Source of the DNA: Tomitella gaofuii
GTDB lineage: Bacteria; Actinomycetota; Actinomycetes; Mycobacteriales; Mycobacteriaceae
DNA: 64,000 bases
Assembly (NCBI RefSeq): GCF_014126825.1
Contig: NZ_CP059900.1
Span: 620,001-684,000, forward strand
Reading direction: 5' to 3'
Under the pieces are notes generated by a model. That model was not told where the DNA came from, did no database searches, and saw only the letters and a list, made by a program, of their open reading frames with translations. The translations under genes were made by a program, and so were the position numbers. Each line of letters begins with the position of its first letter. Positions within the stretch are counted from its first letter, which is position 1. This document shows positions 53,744 through 62,103 of this stretch, piece after piece.

Positions 53744-55573
53744 TCACTTGTCATCTCCTCCAAGGGCTTCGGTGTCGTTTGTGGTTTCGGAACCGTCGGC
53801 TCCGGACTCGGCCGTGGCGGCTTCATCGCGCTCCAGCGTCGCGACGGCGGTCCCGCCCGCGGCGGCCTGGGGAGTCGCTTCGGGGCGCGCGCCCGACGCA
53901 GCGGCACGGACCGCGTCCTCGCCCTGCTTGCGCATCTCCTCCTGCTCCTGCTGGAACAGCACCACGCGCTCATCGATGACGTCGAAGTCGAACAGCTCCT
54001 TGTTCCGCATGCTGATGGCGCTGCACACGATCGCACTGACCCCGTAGGAGACGAGCGACCCCAGCAGCACCTCGTAGTCGCGGAGGAACCCGATGAACAA
54101 CGGCAGCATCGTCAGGAGCATGACGGTGCCGGAAACGAATCCTGCGATGCGTCCGAGCATGCCGAACACCAGCAGGCCCACGACGACGGCGGCACCGGCG
54201 GCGGCCAGGATCTCGAACAGCACCGCCTGCGCACCGACCATGGGGATCAAGGTGAAGCGGGCGATGAGGAAGAACACGAGCGCCACGACCACCGACACCG
54301 TGAACGCGACATTGGTCATGCGCCGCCAGTAGAAACTCACGATCACCGGGAACACCAGCGCACCCCACAGGGCGCCGACGAACACGAGCAGGTCCAGGAT
54401 GTCGAAGCTTGCGAACGCGAACATCACGCCGGCCGCGGTCGCCGCGACCATCGTCAGACGGCCGATGAGCAGCATCGTGCCCGGGTTGACCTTGCCGCGA
54501 GCGAGGTTCTTGCCGTAGATGTCGGCCATCGTGATCGAGGCGAGGGCCGAGAGGTCGGAGTCCGCGGTGGACGCGAGCGAGCCGATCACCATGATGAACA
54601 GCGCGGCGATGAGGACGCCGGGAAGGAATTCCACGGCCATGTCGGGGATGAGGTTGTTGGTGTCCCCGTCGGTGGGCTTGAGCCCGATCATCGCGGCGAG
54701 CATGCCCAGCATGCCCAGACCGATGACGGTGCCGGCGTAACCGAAGGTGGCGGTGACGAACGTCGATTTGATCTTGTCCTGGCGTACCGCGAACAGTCGC
54801 TGGGCGATGGTCTGGTTGCCGATCGCGTAGGCGAGCACGGCGACCATGTAGGGCGCGCCCTGGTACAGGAAGGCGTCCATGGAGAAGAAGTTCGCCATAT
54901 CGGGGTTGCCCGCGTCGTAGAACGAATCAAGCCCGCCGCGGAGCATGTCCGGGCCGCCCGCGGCGAAGAAGATCACCGGGATGATGACGACCGCGGCGCC
55001 CATCAACGCGACGAGCTGCGCGGCATCGGTGAGCACCGCGGCGCGGAAGCCCGACCAGATGCTGTACGACAGGATGCCGATGGCCACCACGAGAACGCCC
55101 GTGGTGAAGCTGAACGGCGTGAGGATGTAGACCAGCGCGCCGGCGGCGGTGAAGTTGGCGGTGATGCTGATGATGCTGCCGACCACGTTGGACACCGCCA
55201 GCAGGAGCTGACTGGAAGTGCCGTGCCGTGCGTGCATCACCTCGGCCAGGGTGTGCGCGTGCGGCGCGATCTTGCGGAACCTCTTGCCGAACGGGTAGAT
55301 GCACAGGATCATCAACGCGCCCCACAAGCCGTAGTGGATGGGGCCCGAGATTCCGTACTTGTAGCCCGCGGTGGCGGCGGCGTAGAACGATGCCGCCCAG
55401 ATCCACGTCGCCGTCATCGACGACGACGAGAGCCCGAAACCGACGGCGCCGTTGGACACCATGAATCCGTCGGCGTTCTCTTTCTTTTCGCGGATTGTCA
55501 GGGTGAGCAGAAAGGTGATTCCGAAAAATGCTACGAGCAATAAGATCGTTGTTGTCGCGCTGAGTGGGTGCAC
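53744..55573 (-). CDS. Sodium:solute symporter, DUR3-like
   Basis: A 609-residue SSS-family transporter with about 13-14 membrane helices. The segment SSSSMTATWIWAASFYAAATAGYKYGISGPIHYGLWGAL followed by APHAHTLAEVMHARHGT is like the DUR3 urea/polyamine branch rather than PutP. The last 90 residues are cytoplasmic, acidic and Ala-rich (QQEQEEMRKQGEDAV and beyond), and may regulate it. GTG at 55573 follows GGAGGA; the open frame runs to 55711, but the additional residues are Arg/Pro-rich and unlikely. A 39-residue membrane protein gene follows by 8 nt. Substrate not assignable. Confidence 0.88.
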   Translation of the reverse strand: MHPLSATTTILLLVAFFGITFLLTLTIREKKENADGFMVSNGAVGFGLSSSSMTATWIWAASFYAAATAGYKYGISGPIHYGLWGALMILCIYPFGKRFRKIAPHAHTLAEVMHARHGTSSQLLLAVSNVVGSIISITANFTAAGALVYILTPFSFTTGVLVVAIGILSYSIWSGFRAAVLTDAAQLVALMGAAVVIIPVIFFAAGGPDMLRGGLDSFYDAGNPDMANFFSMDAFLYQGAPYMVAVLAYAIGNQTIAQRLFAVRQDKIKSTFVTATFGYAGTVIGLGMLGMLAAMIGLKPTDGDTNNLIPDMAVEFLPGVLIAALFIMVIGSLASTADSDLSALASITMADIYGKNLARGKVNPGTMLLIGRLTMVAATAAGVMFAFASFDILDLLVFVGALWGALVFPVIVSFYWRRMTNVAFTVSVVVALVFFLIARFTLIPMVGAQAVLFEILAAAGAAVVVGLLVFGMLGRIAGFVSGTVMLLTMLPLFIGFLRDYEVLLGSLVSYGVSAIVCSAISMRNKELFDFDVIDERVVLFQQEQEEMRKQGEDAVRAAASGARPEATPQAAAGGTAVATLERDEAATAESGADGSETTNDTEALGGDDK

Positions 55574-56048
55574 ATGTCCTCCGTCAGGGGGCGCCGCTGC
55601 CGGGCGCGCCGCCCCCTCGGAGGGGATGCGGGCACCGGTCGGCACCGGTCTGTGCGGGGCAAACGGGTTGCCTCGCGCAGATCGGTGCGCGCGTGAGCGG
55701 CCCCGGGCCAATAGGGTCCGTGCAGATGCCGCCCGGATTCCCGCGGCGACCCTTCCGGTTCACGTGTCCGAATAGGCGGTCGCCGACGGTCCGGCGGATG
55801 CACTGCATTCGGACTGTATCAACTGTCGACTTCCGGTCGTCCTTTCCTGACGACGCAATTTGTGGAGGCGTGTTACTGCATGGTACGGTATGCGGTTTCG
55901 ATCGTTCGGAATCCATTTGTTGAATCCGCACCGTGTCCGTGGTTTCCGGCGGAGAACTCGTCGATGGACGGATATGCTGAGCATCACATGGTCGGTGCTG
56001 GCGCGCGGGAGTCACGTGATGTACTGCGGCCGGGGAGGGGAAGGACGG
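55574..56048. promoter_or_regulatory. Divergent non-coding region between symporter and SDR
   Basis: These 475 bases hold no convincing gene; open frames here have poor codon use. The part from 55800 to 56010 is AT-richer than its surroundings and includes TATGCT near 55972 as a possible -10 for the SDR gene and the palindrome TCACGTGA at 56012-56019. The GGAGG site for the SDR start is at about 56036. Confidence 0.4.
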
Positions 56049-56843
56049 GTGACGGGGTTGACGGGCACGCCATCGGCGGGCGGAGACGGCGCAGTCGTGA
56101 TCATCGGCGGAACCGGCGGGATCGGCAGCGCCGTCGTCCGGGCGTTCCTGCGGGACGGCGCACCGGTGTGCCTGACCTACCACCGCAACAGGGGACGGGC
56201 GGACACGCTGCTCGCCGAGGCCGGTGCGGCGTCGGGTGCAAGCGCGGAATCGGCCGCGTTGCCGCTCGACCTCGCCGACCTCGACGCGGTGGCGGCGTTC
56301 GCGGAGGATGCGGGTCGCAGGTTCGCCGCGATCCGCACAGTGGTCTATGCGGCAGGCCCTTTGGTGCGGCAACGGCATCTCAGCCGCGTCGCACCGGCGG
56401 AGATGCGTGATGTGCTCGTCGGTGACAGTGCCGCGTTCTTCGCCGTCGCCCACGCATTCCTGCCGGCGCTGCGCGAATCGGGCGGATCGATCGTCGCGGT
56501 GACTTCGGCCGCAGGCCGGCGCTTCGCCGTCCGTGACGGCATGTCGGTGGTGCCCAAGGCCTCGGTGGAGGCGATCGTGACAGGGCTGGCGGTGGAGGAG
56601 GGCCGGTTTGGTGTGCGTGCCAACTGCGTCGGCCCGGGCATGCTGTCGGACGGGATGGCGCAGGCCCTGGCCGCCGCGGGCGACCTGGACGACGCCGCCC
56701 TGGAAGCGGCCCGCGTCAACACCCCTCTGCGCCGGTTCGGCACGTGCGCCGACATCGCGGAGGCCGTGCGGTTCCTCGCGTCGGACCGTGCCGGCTTCAT
56801 CACGGGGCAGAAGCTGGACGTGGACGGCGGGTACGGAGCCTGA
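56049..56843 (+). CDS. Short-chain dehydrogenase/reductase family protein lacking the catalytic Tyr
   Basis: A 264-residue SDR with the coenzyme motif VVIIGGTGGIGSAVV, VVYAAG, and a C-terminal end typical of the FabG group (ITGQKLDVDGGYGA). The catalytic Ser is present in VAVTSAAGRR. The usual Tyr-x3-Lys reads SVVPK, with Ser in place of Tyr, so normal carbonyl reduction may be impaired. HRNRGRA after strand 2 suggests NADP preference. GTG at 56049 follows a GGGGAGGGGAAGG purine tract; the open frame runs further upstream into AT-rich sequence. It precedes dnaX by 32 bp. Confidence 0.82.
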   Translation: MTGLTGTPSAGGDGAVVIIGGTGGIGSAVVRAFLRDGAPVCLTYHRNRGRADTLLAEAGAASGASAESAALPLDLADLDAVAAFAEDAGRRFAAIRTVVYAAGPLVRQRHLSRVAPAEMRDVLVGDSAAFFAVAHAFLPALRESGGSIVAVTSAAGRRFAVRDGMSVVPKASVEAIVTGLAVEEGRFGVRANCVGPGMLSDGMAQALAAAGDLDDAALEAARVNTPLRRFGTCADIAEAVRFLASDRAGFITGQKLDVDGGYGA

Positions 56844-56875
56844 GCGATGTCGGCGGCGGCCGGTAGTCTCAGCGC

Positions 56876-59143
56876 GTGGCGCTTTACCGGAAGTATCGAC
56901 CGGCGGCCTTCGCGGAGGTCGTGGGACAAGAGCACGTCACAGAGCCGCTCAGCGCGGCCCTGGAGTCGGGGCGGATCAACCATGCCTATCTGTTCTCGGG
57001 GCCGCGCGGCTGTGGCAAGACGTCGTCCGCGCGCATCCTCGCCCGGTCGCTGAACTGCGTGGAGGGCCCGACGGCCACACCATGCGGCGTGTGCCGGTCG
57101 TGTGTCGCCCTGGGGCCCGGAGGGGCGGGCAACCTGGACGTCGTCGAGCTCGACGCGGCCAGCCACGGCGGCGTGGATGACACCCGAGACCTGCGTGACA
57201 AGGCCTTCTACGCGCCGGCGGAGTCGCGTTACCGGGTGTTCATCGTCGACGAAGCCCACATGGTCACCAATGCCGGTTTCAATGCGCTGCTCAAGATCGT
57301 CGAGGAGCCGCCGGAGCACCTGATCTTCGTGTTCGCCACCACGGAGCCCGAGAAGGTGCTGCCGACGATCCGGTCGCGCACCCACCACTATCCGTTCCGG
57401 CTGCTGCCGCCGATGGTGATGCGCGGACTGCTCGACCGCATCTGCGAGCAGGAGCATGTCACCGTGGAGGACGCGGTGTATCCGCTCGTCATCCGCGCGG
57501 GCGGAGGTTCGCCGCGTGACACGCTCAGCGTGCTCGACCAGTTGTTGGCGGGCGCCGGGCCGGAGGGCATCACCTACGGTCGTGCGCTGGCTTTGCTGGG
57601 GGTCACGGACGTCGCCTTGATCGACGACGCCGTGGACGCGCTCGCGGTGGACGATGGAGCGGCCATCTTCGAGACGGTCAACCGGCTGATCGAGGCCGGG
57701 CTCGATCCGCGTCGCTTCGCGTCCGACCTGCTGGACCGACTCCGGGATCTCATCGTGCTGCGGGCGGTGCCCGACGCCGGGGAGCGCGGGCTCGTCGACG
57801 CCCCGGGGGACGCGCTGGAACGCATGCGTGAGGAGGCCGAGCGCATCGGTCCCGCCACGCTCACCCGGTACGCGGAGGTCGTCCACGATTCGCTCACGGA
57901 CATGCGCGGCGCCACCGCCCCGCGCCTGTTGCTGGAGGTGATGTGCGCGCGGCTGCTTCTGCCCGCGGCGTCCGACGAGTCGTCGGCGATGTTGCAGCGG
58001 ATCGAACGCCTCGAACGCGGAGGGGGTGCCGGTGTCGCGGCGCCGGCAGGTTCCGCGGGTGCGGGTGCGGCAGCCGTGTCCGGTTCCCCGGCCGGGGGTG
58101 CTCCGGAATCGGGCGGTAGCGGTGAGGAGCGGCCGGTGCCGCGCTTCGTCCGCCCGTCGCAGCGCCGGGCCACTCAGGAGACCGCGCCGCCGCGGCACGA
58201 CCCGCCGCAGGAGAAGAGCGCAGTCCCCGAGCCCACGGCACCGCAGAACACGGCACCCGCTCCCGTGCCCACGGCGCCGGTCATCGAGGAGCCGGCAGTC
58301 GCGGAACCGGCTGTCGATGAACCCACCAGTGCGGTCGCGACGGCCGAGCAGCCGGATGCACCGGATCCGGCCCCCGTGCAATCTGCTCCCGCAGGGCAGG
58401 CCGATGCGCCCGGTCCCGTCGTCGAGGACGAGCCGCAGGCGCCTGAAGCGCCACAGCCGCCCGAGGAGCAGGCTGCGGCGGGAGGCCGTCCCGACGCGGT
58501 GGCCGTCCGCGCCGCATGGCCGGAGGTGCGCGCGGCGATCCGTTCGCGCAGCCGCACCGTCGAGGTGATGCTGGCGGAAGCAGTGGTCAAGCGCGTGGAC
58601 GACGACGTGGTGGTGCTCGCGCACCCGTCCCCGCCGTTGGCCACCAGGCTTGCCGAGCCGCACAACGCACAGCTCATCCGCGAGGCGATCGGGCACGTGT
58701 ACGGCGGCGAATGGCGGCTTGCCGTGGAGAACGACAGCGGGCCGGCACAGGCCGGGGGGCCGCCGCAGACCACCCGTGCACAGCGGGCTTCGCGGCAGGC
58801 GCAGGCCGGTGCGCAGGCGCCGCAGGGTTATTCGCGGCCGAGTCAGGCGGCGCGCGCCGAACCCGCTCCCGTGCGGGGCGAGGGAGCCGCACCTCAAGGC
58901 TCCGCCGGCACACACCACGGCCCGGTCCGCGGAGGTGGCGGCCACGCCGGCCGGCACCGGCGGTTCGACTCCTGTCGAACCGGGGGACGGTCCGCAGGAC
59001 GCGGGCGCCGCGGCTCCGCGCGACGAGGACGCCCCGCCGGAGGAGGGCTCTGCACCGCCCTTCGACGAAGCGGCGGCCGAAGAGGAGATGATGGCCGAAG
59101 CGGCCGCCGGACCGGGGGTGACCGCAGAGCGCCGGGACCCTGA
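56876..59143 (+). CDS. dnaX: DNA polymerase III subunit gamma/tau, with apparent frameshift near the 3' end
   Basis: The clamp-loader ATPase, homologous to Rv3721c. MALYRKYRPAAFAEVVGQEHV begins the AAA+ domain; GPRGCGKTSSARILA is Walker A, CVEGPTATPCGVCRSC the zinc module, and VFIVDEAHM Walker B. A Pro/Ala/Glu-rich linker (about 395-540) leads to the tau domain (RAAWPEVRAAIRSRSRTVEVML). As written, the frame gives 755 residues ending in an Arg/Gly-rich tail that looks non-coding. The conserved end lies in the +1 frame from about 58880 to 59201. Corrected, the protein would be 774 residues. GTG at 56876 follows TAGTCT by 6 nt (leaderless type). Confidence 0.9.
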   Translation: MALYRKYRPAAFAEVVGQEHVTEPLSAALESGRINHAYLFSGPRGCGKTSSARILARSLNCVEGPTATPCGVCRSCVALGPGGAGNLDVVELDAASHGGVDDTRDLRDKAFYAPAESRYRVFIVDEAHMVTNAGFNALLKIVEEPPEHLIFVFATTEPEKVLPTIRSRTHHYPFRLLPPMVMRGLLDRICEQEHVTVEDAVYPLVIRAGGGSPRDTLSVLDQLLAGAGPEGITYGRALALLGVTDVALIDDAVDALAVDDGAAIFETVNRLIEAGLDPRRFASDLLDRLRDLIVLRAVPDAGERGLVDAPGDALERMREEAERIGPATLTRYAEVVHDSLTDMRGATAPRLLLEVMCARLLLPAASDESSAMLQRIERLERGGGAGVAAPAGSAGAGAAAVSGSPAGGAPESGGSGEERPVPRFVRPSQRRATQETAPPRHDPPQEKSAVPEPTAPQNTAPAPVPTAPVIEEPAVAEPAVDEPTSAVATAEQPDAPDPAPVQSAPAGQADAPGPVVEDEPQAPEAPQPPEEQAAAGGRPDAVAVRAAWPEVRAAIRSRSRTVEVMLAEAVVKRVDDDVVVLAHPSPPLATRLAEPHNAQLIREAIGHVYGGEWRLAVENDSGPAQAGGPPQTTRAQRASRQAQAGAQAPQGYSRPSQAARAEPAPVRGEGAAPQGSAGTHHGPVRGGGGHAGRHRRFDSCRTGGRSAGRGRRGSARRGRPAGGGLCTALRRSGGRRGDDGRSGRRTGGDRRAPGP

Positions 59144-59201
59144 GGAGGCGGCGGTGGAGTTGTTGCGCGGGACGCTCGGAGCCACGCCGATCGACGAGTG
59201 A
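58872..59201 (+). other. Displaced dnaX 3' end in the +1 frame
   Basis: In this frame the codons become GC3-rich and encode a natural acidic tail (EVAATPAGTGG, then EEEMMAEAA) and the family terminus RRDPEEAAVELLRGTLGATPIDE, ending at TGA 59199-59201. The upstream dnaX frame loses its usual codon bias between 58871 and 58900, around the G-rich sequence GGGGCGAGGGAG, which marks the likely indel or shift site. Confidence 0.75.
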
Positions 59202-59291
59202 GTCGTCCCGACACCGCTGCGCTGCACCGGGATCGAGTGCAGTTCCGAGATTCCGGAGGCTGGACGATCGAATGCGTGTACTATAGAACAC

Positions 59292-61337
59292 ATGAACGGG
59301 GTGGGGTTCGGGGGGCTTGAGCGCGGCGCTGCCGGGGTGGTCGAAGGCCGCATGGAGGCGATGCTGCCGGAGTGGTGTCGTGAGTTGATGCTGACGCACC
59401 AGCGTGACGAGAATGCCGCAGCGGCACGACGTCTGCTCGGTGTGCGTGATCTGGTCGATACGCGCTGTGCGATGCTGCAGCGCTCCGGCACGAGCGCGGG
59501 GCGTGCCCGCCGCACAGCGCTCTCGGAGGTCGCCGCGGCGTCGACGTGCACGATGCACATGGCGGAGGTGCATTACGGGATCGCGGCGCTGCTGCAGCTT
59601 CACCTCACCGCGGTGCGGGACGCGGCCCTCGCCGGCCTGATCGACTATGCGCATCTCGCCGTGCTGTATCACGGGTTCGCCCAAGTGGATCCGGACATCA
59701 TCGAGGCTCTCGACGAGGAGATCGCCGCTTCTGCCCGGCTGCTTGCGCCCGGTGCGCTGACGCTCGAGGTCGAGCGGCTACTGATGGAACGCGACCCCCG
59801 GATGGCGGAACGGCTGCACGCGCGTGAGCGTTCGCGCCGCCGCGTCACCGTCGCACGGCGCACCAGTGGAATGGCGGACGTCCGCGCGTATCTCGCCGCC
59901 GATGAGGCGGTCGTCGTCGACGAGGCCATCGACGCTCTGGCGAGTTCGGTCTGCGCCACCGACCCTCGGGATCGCGCCACGCGGCGGGCCGATGCGGTGG
60001 TCGCGATGGCGCTGGGAGCCGACAGGCTCGAATGCAGGTGCGGGCGGCCGGAGTGCAAGGAGGCCAGGCGTCCGGATCCATGCGTGGGACCGGCTGAATC
60101 GGTCCGTTCCGAGGTTGCGCCGGCGGATCGCGATGCCGCATGCGACGCGGAGCCCGCTTCGCCGACCCCGGAGAGCACCGGCGACGTCGCTACTGCGGGT
60201 GGCCGGGTGGGAGCGCAGCGCCGCGTTCACGTGTATGTGCATGTGGACCTGGCCACGCTCGCACATTTGACGGACACCCCGGGGCATCTCGAAGGGTACG
60301 GCCCCATCTGCGCAGAGTACGCACGCATGCTGTCTGAGAGCGCGACGTGGCAACTGGTGTTCGCGGAGGCGAAGCACCTCGCGGAACACTGGCTGGCGCA
60401 CAACCCGCAGCCGGGATGCGGCGGCGGCCGGAACCCGTCGGACGCCGGCGGCCGCGCGGCGGATCGCAGTGACGGGGGAGAAGACCGTCTCGAGGGTGCC
60501 GGCGGCCAGGACCGGGTCGATCAGGATGGGGGAGATGAACCCGACGACGGCTCTTACGATCCAGAGCTCGAGGACCCCGAGTACATCGCTTTCATCGAAG
60601 CGGCCTACGAGCGTTGGCAGGCAAAGGAGAACCGCCTGCAGCGCGAGATCGATTCCATGGGCGAGCGGACTCTCCCCGCCACGGCGGGCGCTGCGGCAGG
60701 GCTTCCGCGTCCGGCACCGTCGACTCCGCTTCGGCATGCGCGGATCCCCGCGCTGAGGACCGTCCCGGTCATCGGTGACGGGCGGCTCATCGACACGATC
60801 CGTTGGCGCGTGGCGGCGTGCCGTGGCATGGGTTCCGGCATCCACCCGGACGGGCACGGCGGATACTCCACGCCGCCGCCGGGCGCGCTCACCTACAAGC
60901 CTGCCCGTGGCATCGCCCGCGAGGTGCGCACGCGTGACGGGCACTGCCGGCATCCCGGCTGTGTTGTGCCGGCACGGCGGTGCGAGATCGACCATGTGGT
61001 CCCCTTCGACCACGACGCTCCGGAACGAGGCGGCTGGACGGTGCCGCAGAACCTGCACTGCCTGTGCAAGATGCACCACCAGCTCAAGACATGGCGCCTG
61101 TGGGACGTCGCGGTATTGGCGGGCTACGCGGAATGCTGGTCATCGAACGTGACCGGGCAGTGGCTGATCAGCGTGCCGGGAGGGTTCCGCACGCGGCCGG
61201 TGCCGGCGGACGACGAGATGGAGCCGGAATCCGATCCAGGGCACGGCCCCGGCGGACGTGCGGCCGTGTCCGCCGAGGACATCGCCTTCGGCGCAGCGGA
61301 TCCGGACGCGGACCCATCCGAAGACCTGCCATTCTGA
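59292..61337 (+). CDS. DUF222/13E12-repeat HNH endonuclease-domain protein
   Basis: A 681-residue member of the 13E12 family abundant in Mycobacteriales. An N-terminal DUF222 region (residues 1-350) leads to a charged Asp/Gly linker and a C-terminal HNH domain (CRHPGCVVPARRCEIDHVVPFDHDAPERGG, then NLHCLCKMHHQLKTW). The HNH residues and zinc cysteines are complete. The family is often repeated and associated with mobile DNA, and its role is unknown. TACTAT lies 7 nt before the ATG, in a TATAGAACACATG context similar to that of other family members. Confidence 0.9.
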   Translation: MNGVGFGGLERGAAGVVEGRMEAMLPEWCRELMLTHQRDENAAAARRLLGVRDLVDTRCAMLQRSGTSAGRARRTALSEVAAASTCTMHMAEVHYGIAALLQLHLTAVRDAALAGLIDYAHLAVLYHGFAQVDPDIIEALDEEIAASARLLAPGALTLEVERLLMERDPRMAERLHARERSRRRVTVARRTSGMADVRAYLAADEAVVVDEAIDALASSVCATDPRDRATRRADAVVAMALGADRLECRCGRPECKEARRPDPCVGPAESVRSEVAPADRDAACDAEPASPTPESTGDVATAGGRVGAQRRVHVYVHVDLATLAHLTDTPGHLEGYGPICAEYARMLSESATWQLVFAEAKHLAEHWLAHNPQPGCGGGRNPSDAGGRAADRSDGGEDRLEGAGGQDRVDQDGGDEPDDGSYDPELEDPEYIAFIEAAYERWQAKENRLQREIDSMGERTLPATAGAAAGLPRPAPSTPLRHARIPALRTVPVIGDGRLIDTIRWRVAACRGMGSGIHPDGHGGYSTPPPGALTYKPARGIAREVRTRDGHCRHPGCVVPARRCEIDHVVPFDHDAPERGGWTVPQNLHCLCKMHHQLKTWRLWDVAVLAGYAECWSSNVTGQWLISVPGGFRTRPVPADDEMEPESDPGHGPGGRAAVSAEDIAFGAADPDADPSEDLPF

Positions 61338-61340
61338 CCA

Positions 61341-62099
61341 TCAGCCCAGGTGCGCGGCCAGAAACTCGCGGGTGCGGATGCCGGCGTCCTCGGCGGCCTC
61401 GCGCACGTGCTTCGGCGACGACGGGTCCGAGGCGAACGCGTGCCCGGCGCCCGGGTAGCGCACGATCTGCGTCGGCGCGTTGACCGGCTCGATGGCAGTC
61501 CGAAGCCGCTCCACCTGCGCCGGAGGGATGGACCGGTCCGCGTCGCCGTAGAAGCCGAGCCACGGGACACGCACACGCGCCGCCGTCTCCAACCCCGACT
61601 CGAATCCGGGCCACCGGGGCTGGTCGATGCCGCTGCCGTAGAAGGTGACGGCGGCATCGACGTCGGCGTGGGCGGCCGCCCACAACGCGATCGTCCCACC
61701 CATGCAGAACCCGATGATCCCGACCCGCGGGGCACCGGCCTCCCGCAGGAAACCGGTGGCGTTGTCGACGTCGGCGGTGATGGCCGCGCCGTTCAATGAG
61801 GCCATCACCGGCCTGGCTTTGGCGAAGTCGTGGTCTTCGATCACCACGTCACCGCGGCGGTGGTACAGATGTGGCGCGACGGCGACGTATCCCACGTCGG
61901 CGAACACCCGCAGCAGCCACTCGATGTACCCCGTGACCCCCCAGGCCTCCTGCACCACGACGATTCCGGCGCGCGGCGCACCGTCCGGTTGCGCGACAGT
62001 GAGCGGAGTGCCCCCATGGTCGACGCGTTCGAGTGGACGCTGCGCGGTGTCCTGGGGGCCGCGCGGCAGAGGCGGCAGGTCGCGGTCGTTCCCCGTCAC
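61341..62099 (-). CDS. Dienelactone hydrolase family protein
   Basis: A 252-residue alpha/beta hydrolase with a Cys nucleophile in IIGFCMGGT, Asp in GFYGDADRSIP and His in YPGAGHAFAS, and the conserved QEAWGVTGYIEWL near the N-terminus. Such enzymes open lactone rings such as dienelactone, but many homologues have other substrates. It starts five bases after the Cfa-type gene, at GTG 62099, so it is the third gene of an FAD oxidoreductase-Cfa-hydrolase operon. It converges on the HNH gene with a 3-bp gap. Confidence 0.88.
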   Translation of the reverse strand: MTGNDRDLPPLPRGPQDTAQRPLERVDHGGTPLTVAQPDGAPRAGIVVVQEAWGVTGYIEWLLRVFADVGYVAVAPHLYHRRGDVVIEDHDFAKARPVMASLNGAAITADVDNATGFLREAGAPRVGIIGFCMGGTIALWAAAHADVDAAVTFYGSGIDQPRWPGFESGLETAARVRVPWLGFYGDADRSIPPAQVERLRTAIEPVNAPTQIVRYPGAGHAFASDPSSPKHVREAAEDAGIRTREFLAAHLG

Positions 62100-62103
62100 G
62101 GAA

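Noticed and set aside
58871-58900. E. coli-type programmed -1 frameshift in dnaX
   Set aside because: The needed shift is +1, and there is no A-rich slippery heptamer with a following hairpin; an indel is more likely, though a +1 event is kept as an open option.
59276-59300. LexA/SOS-box-like GAACACATGAAC before the HNH gene
   Set aside because: The second half-site is GAAC rather than GTTC, so it is not a palindrome; it is better read as part of the promoter/start context.
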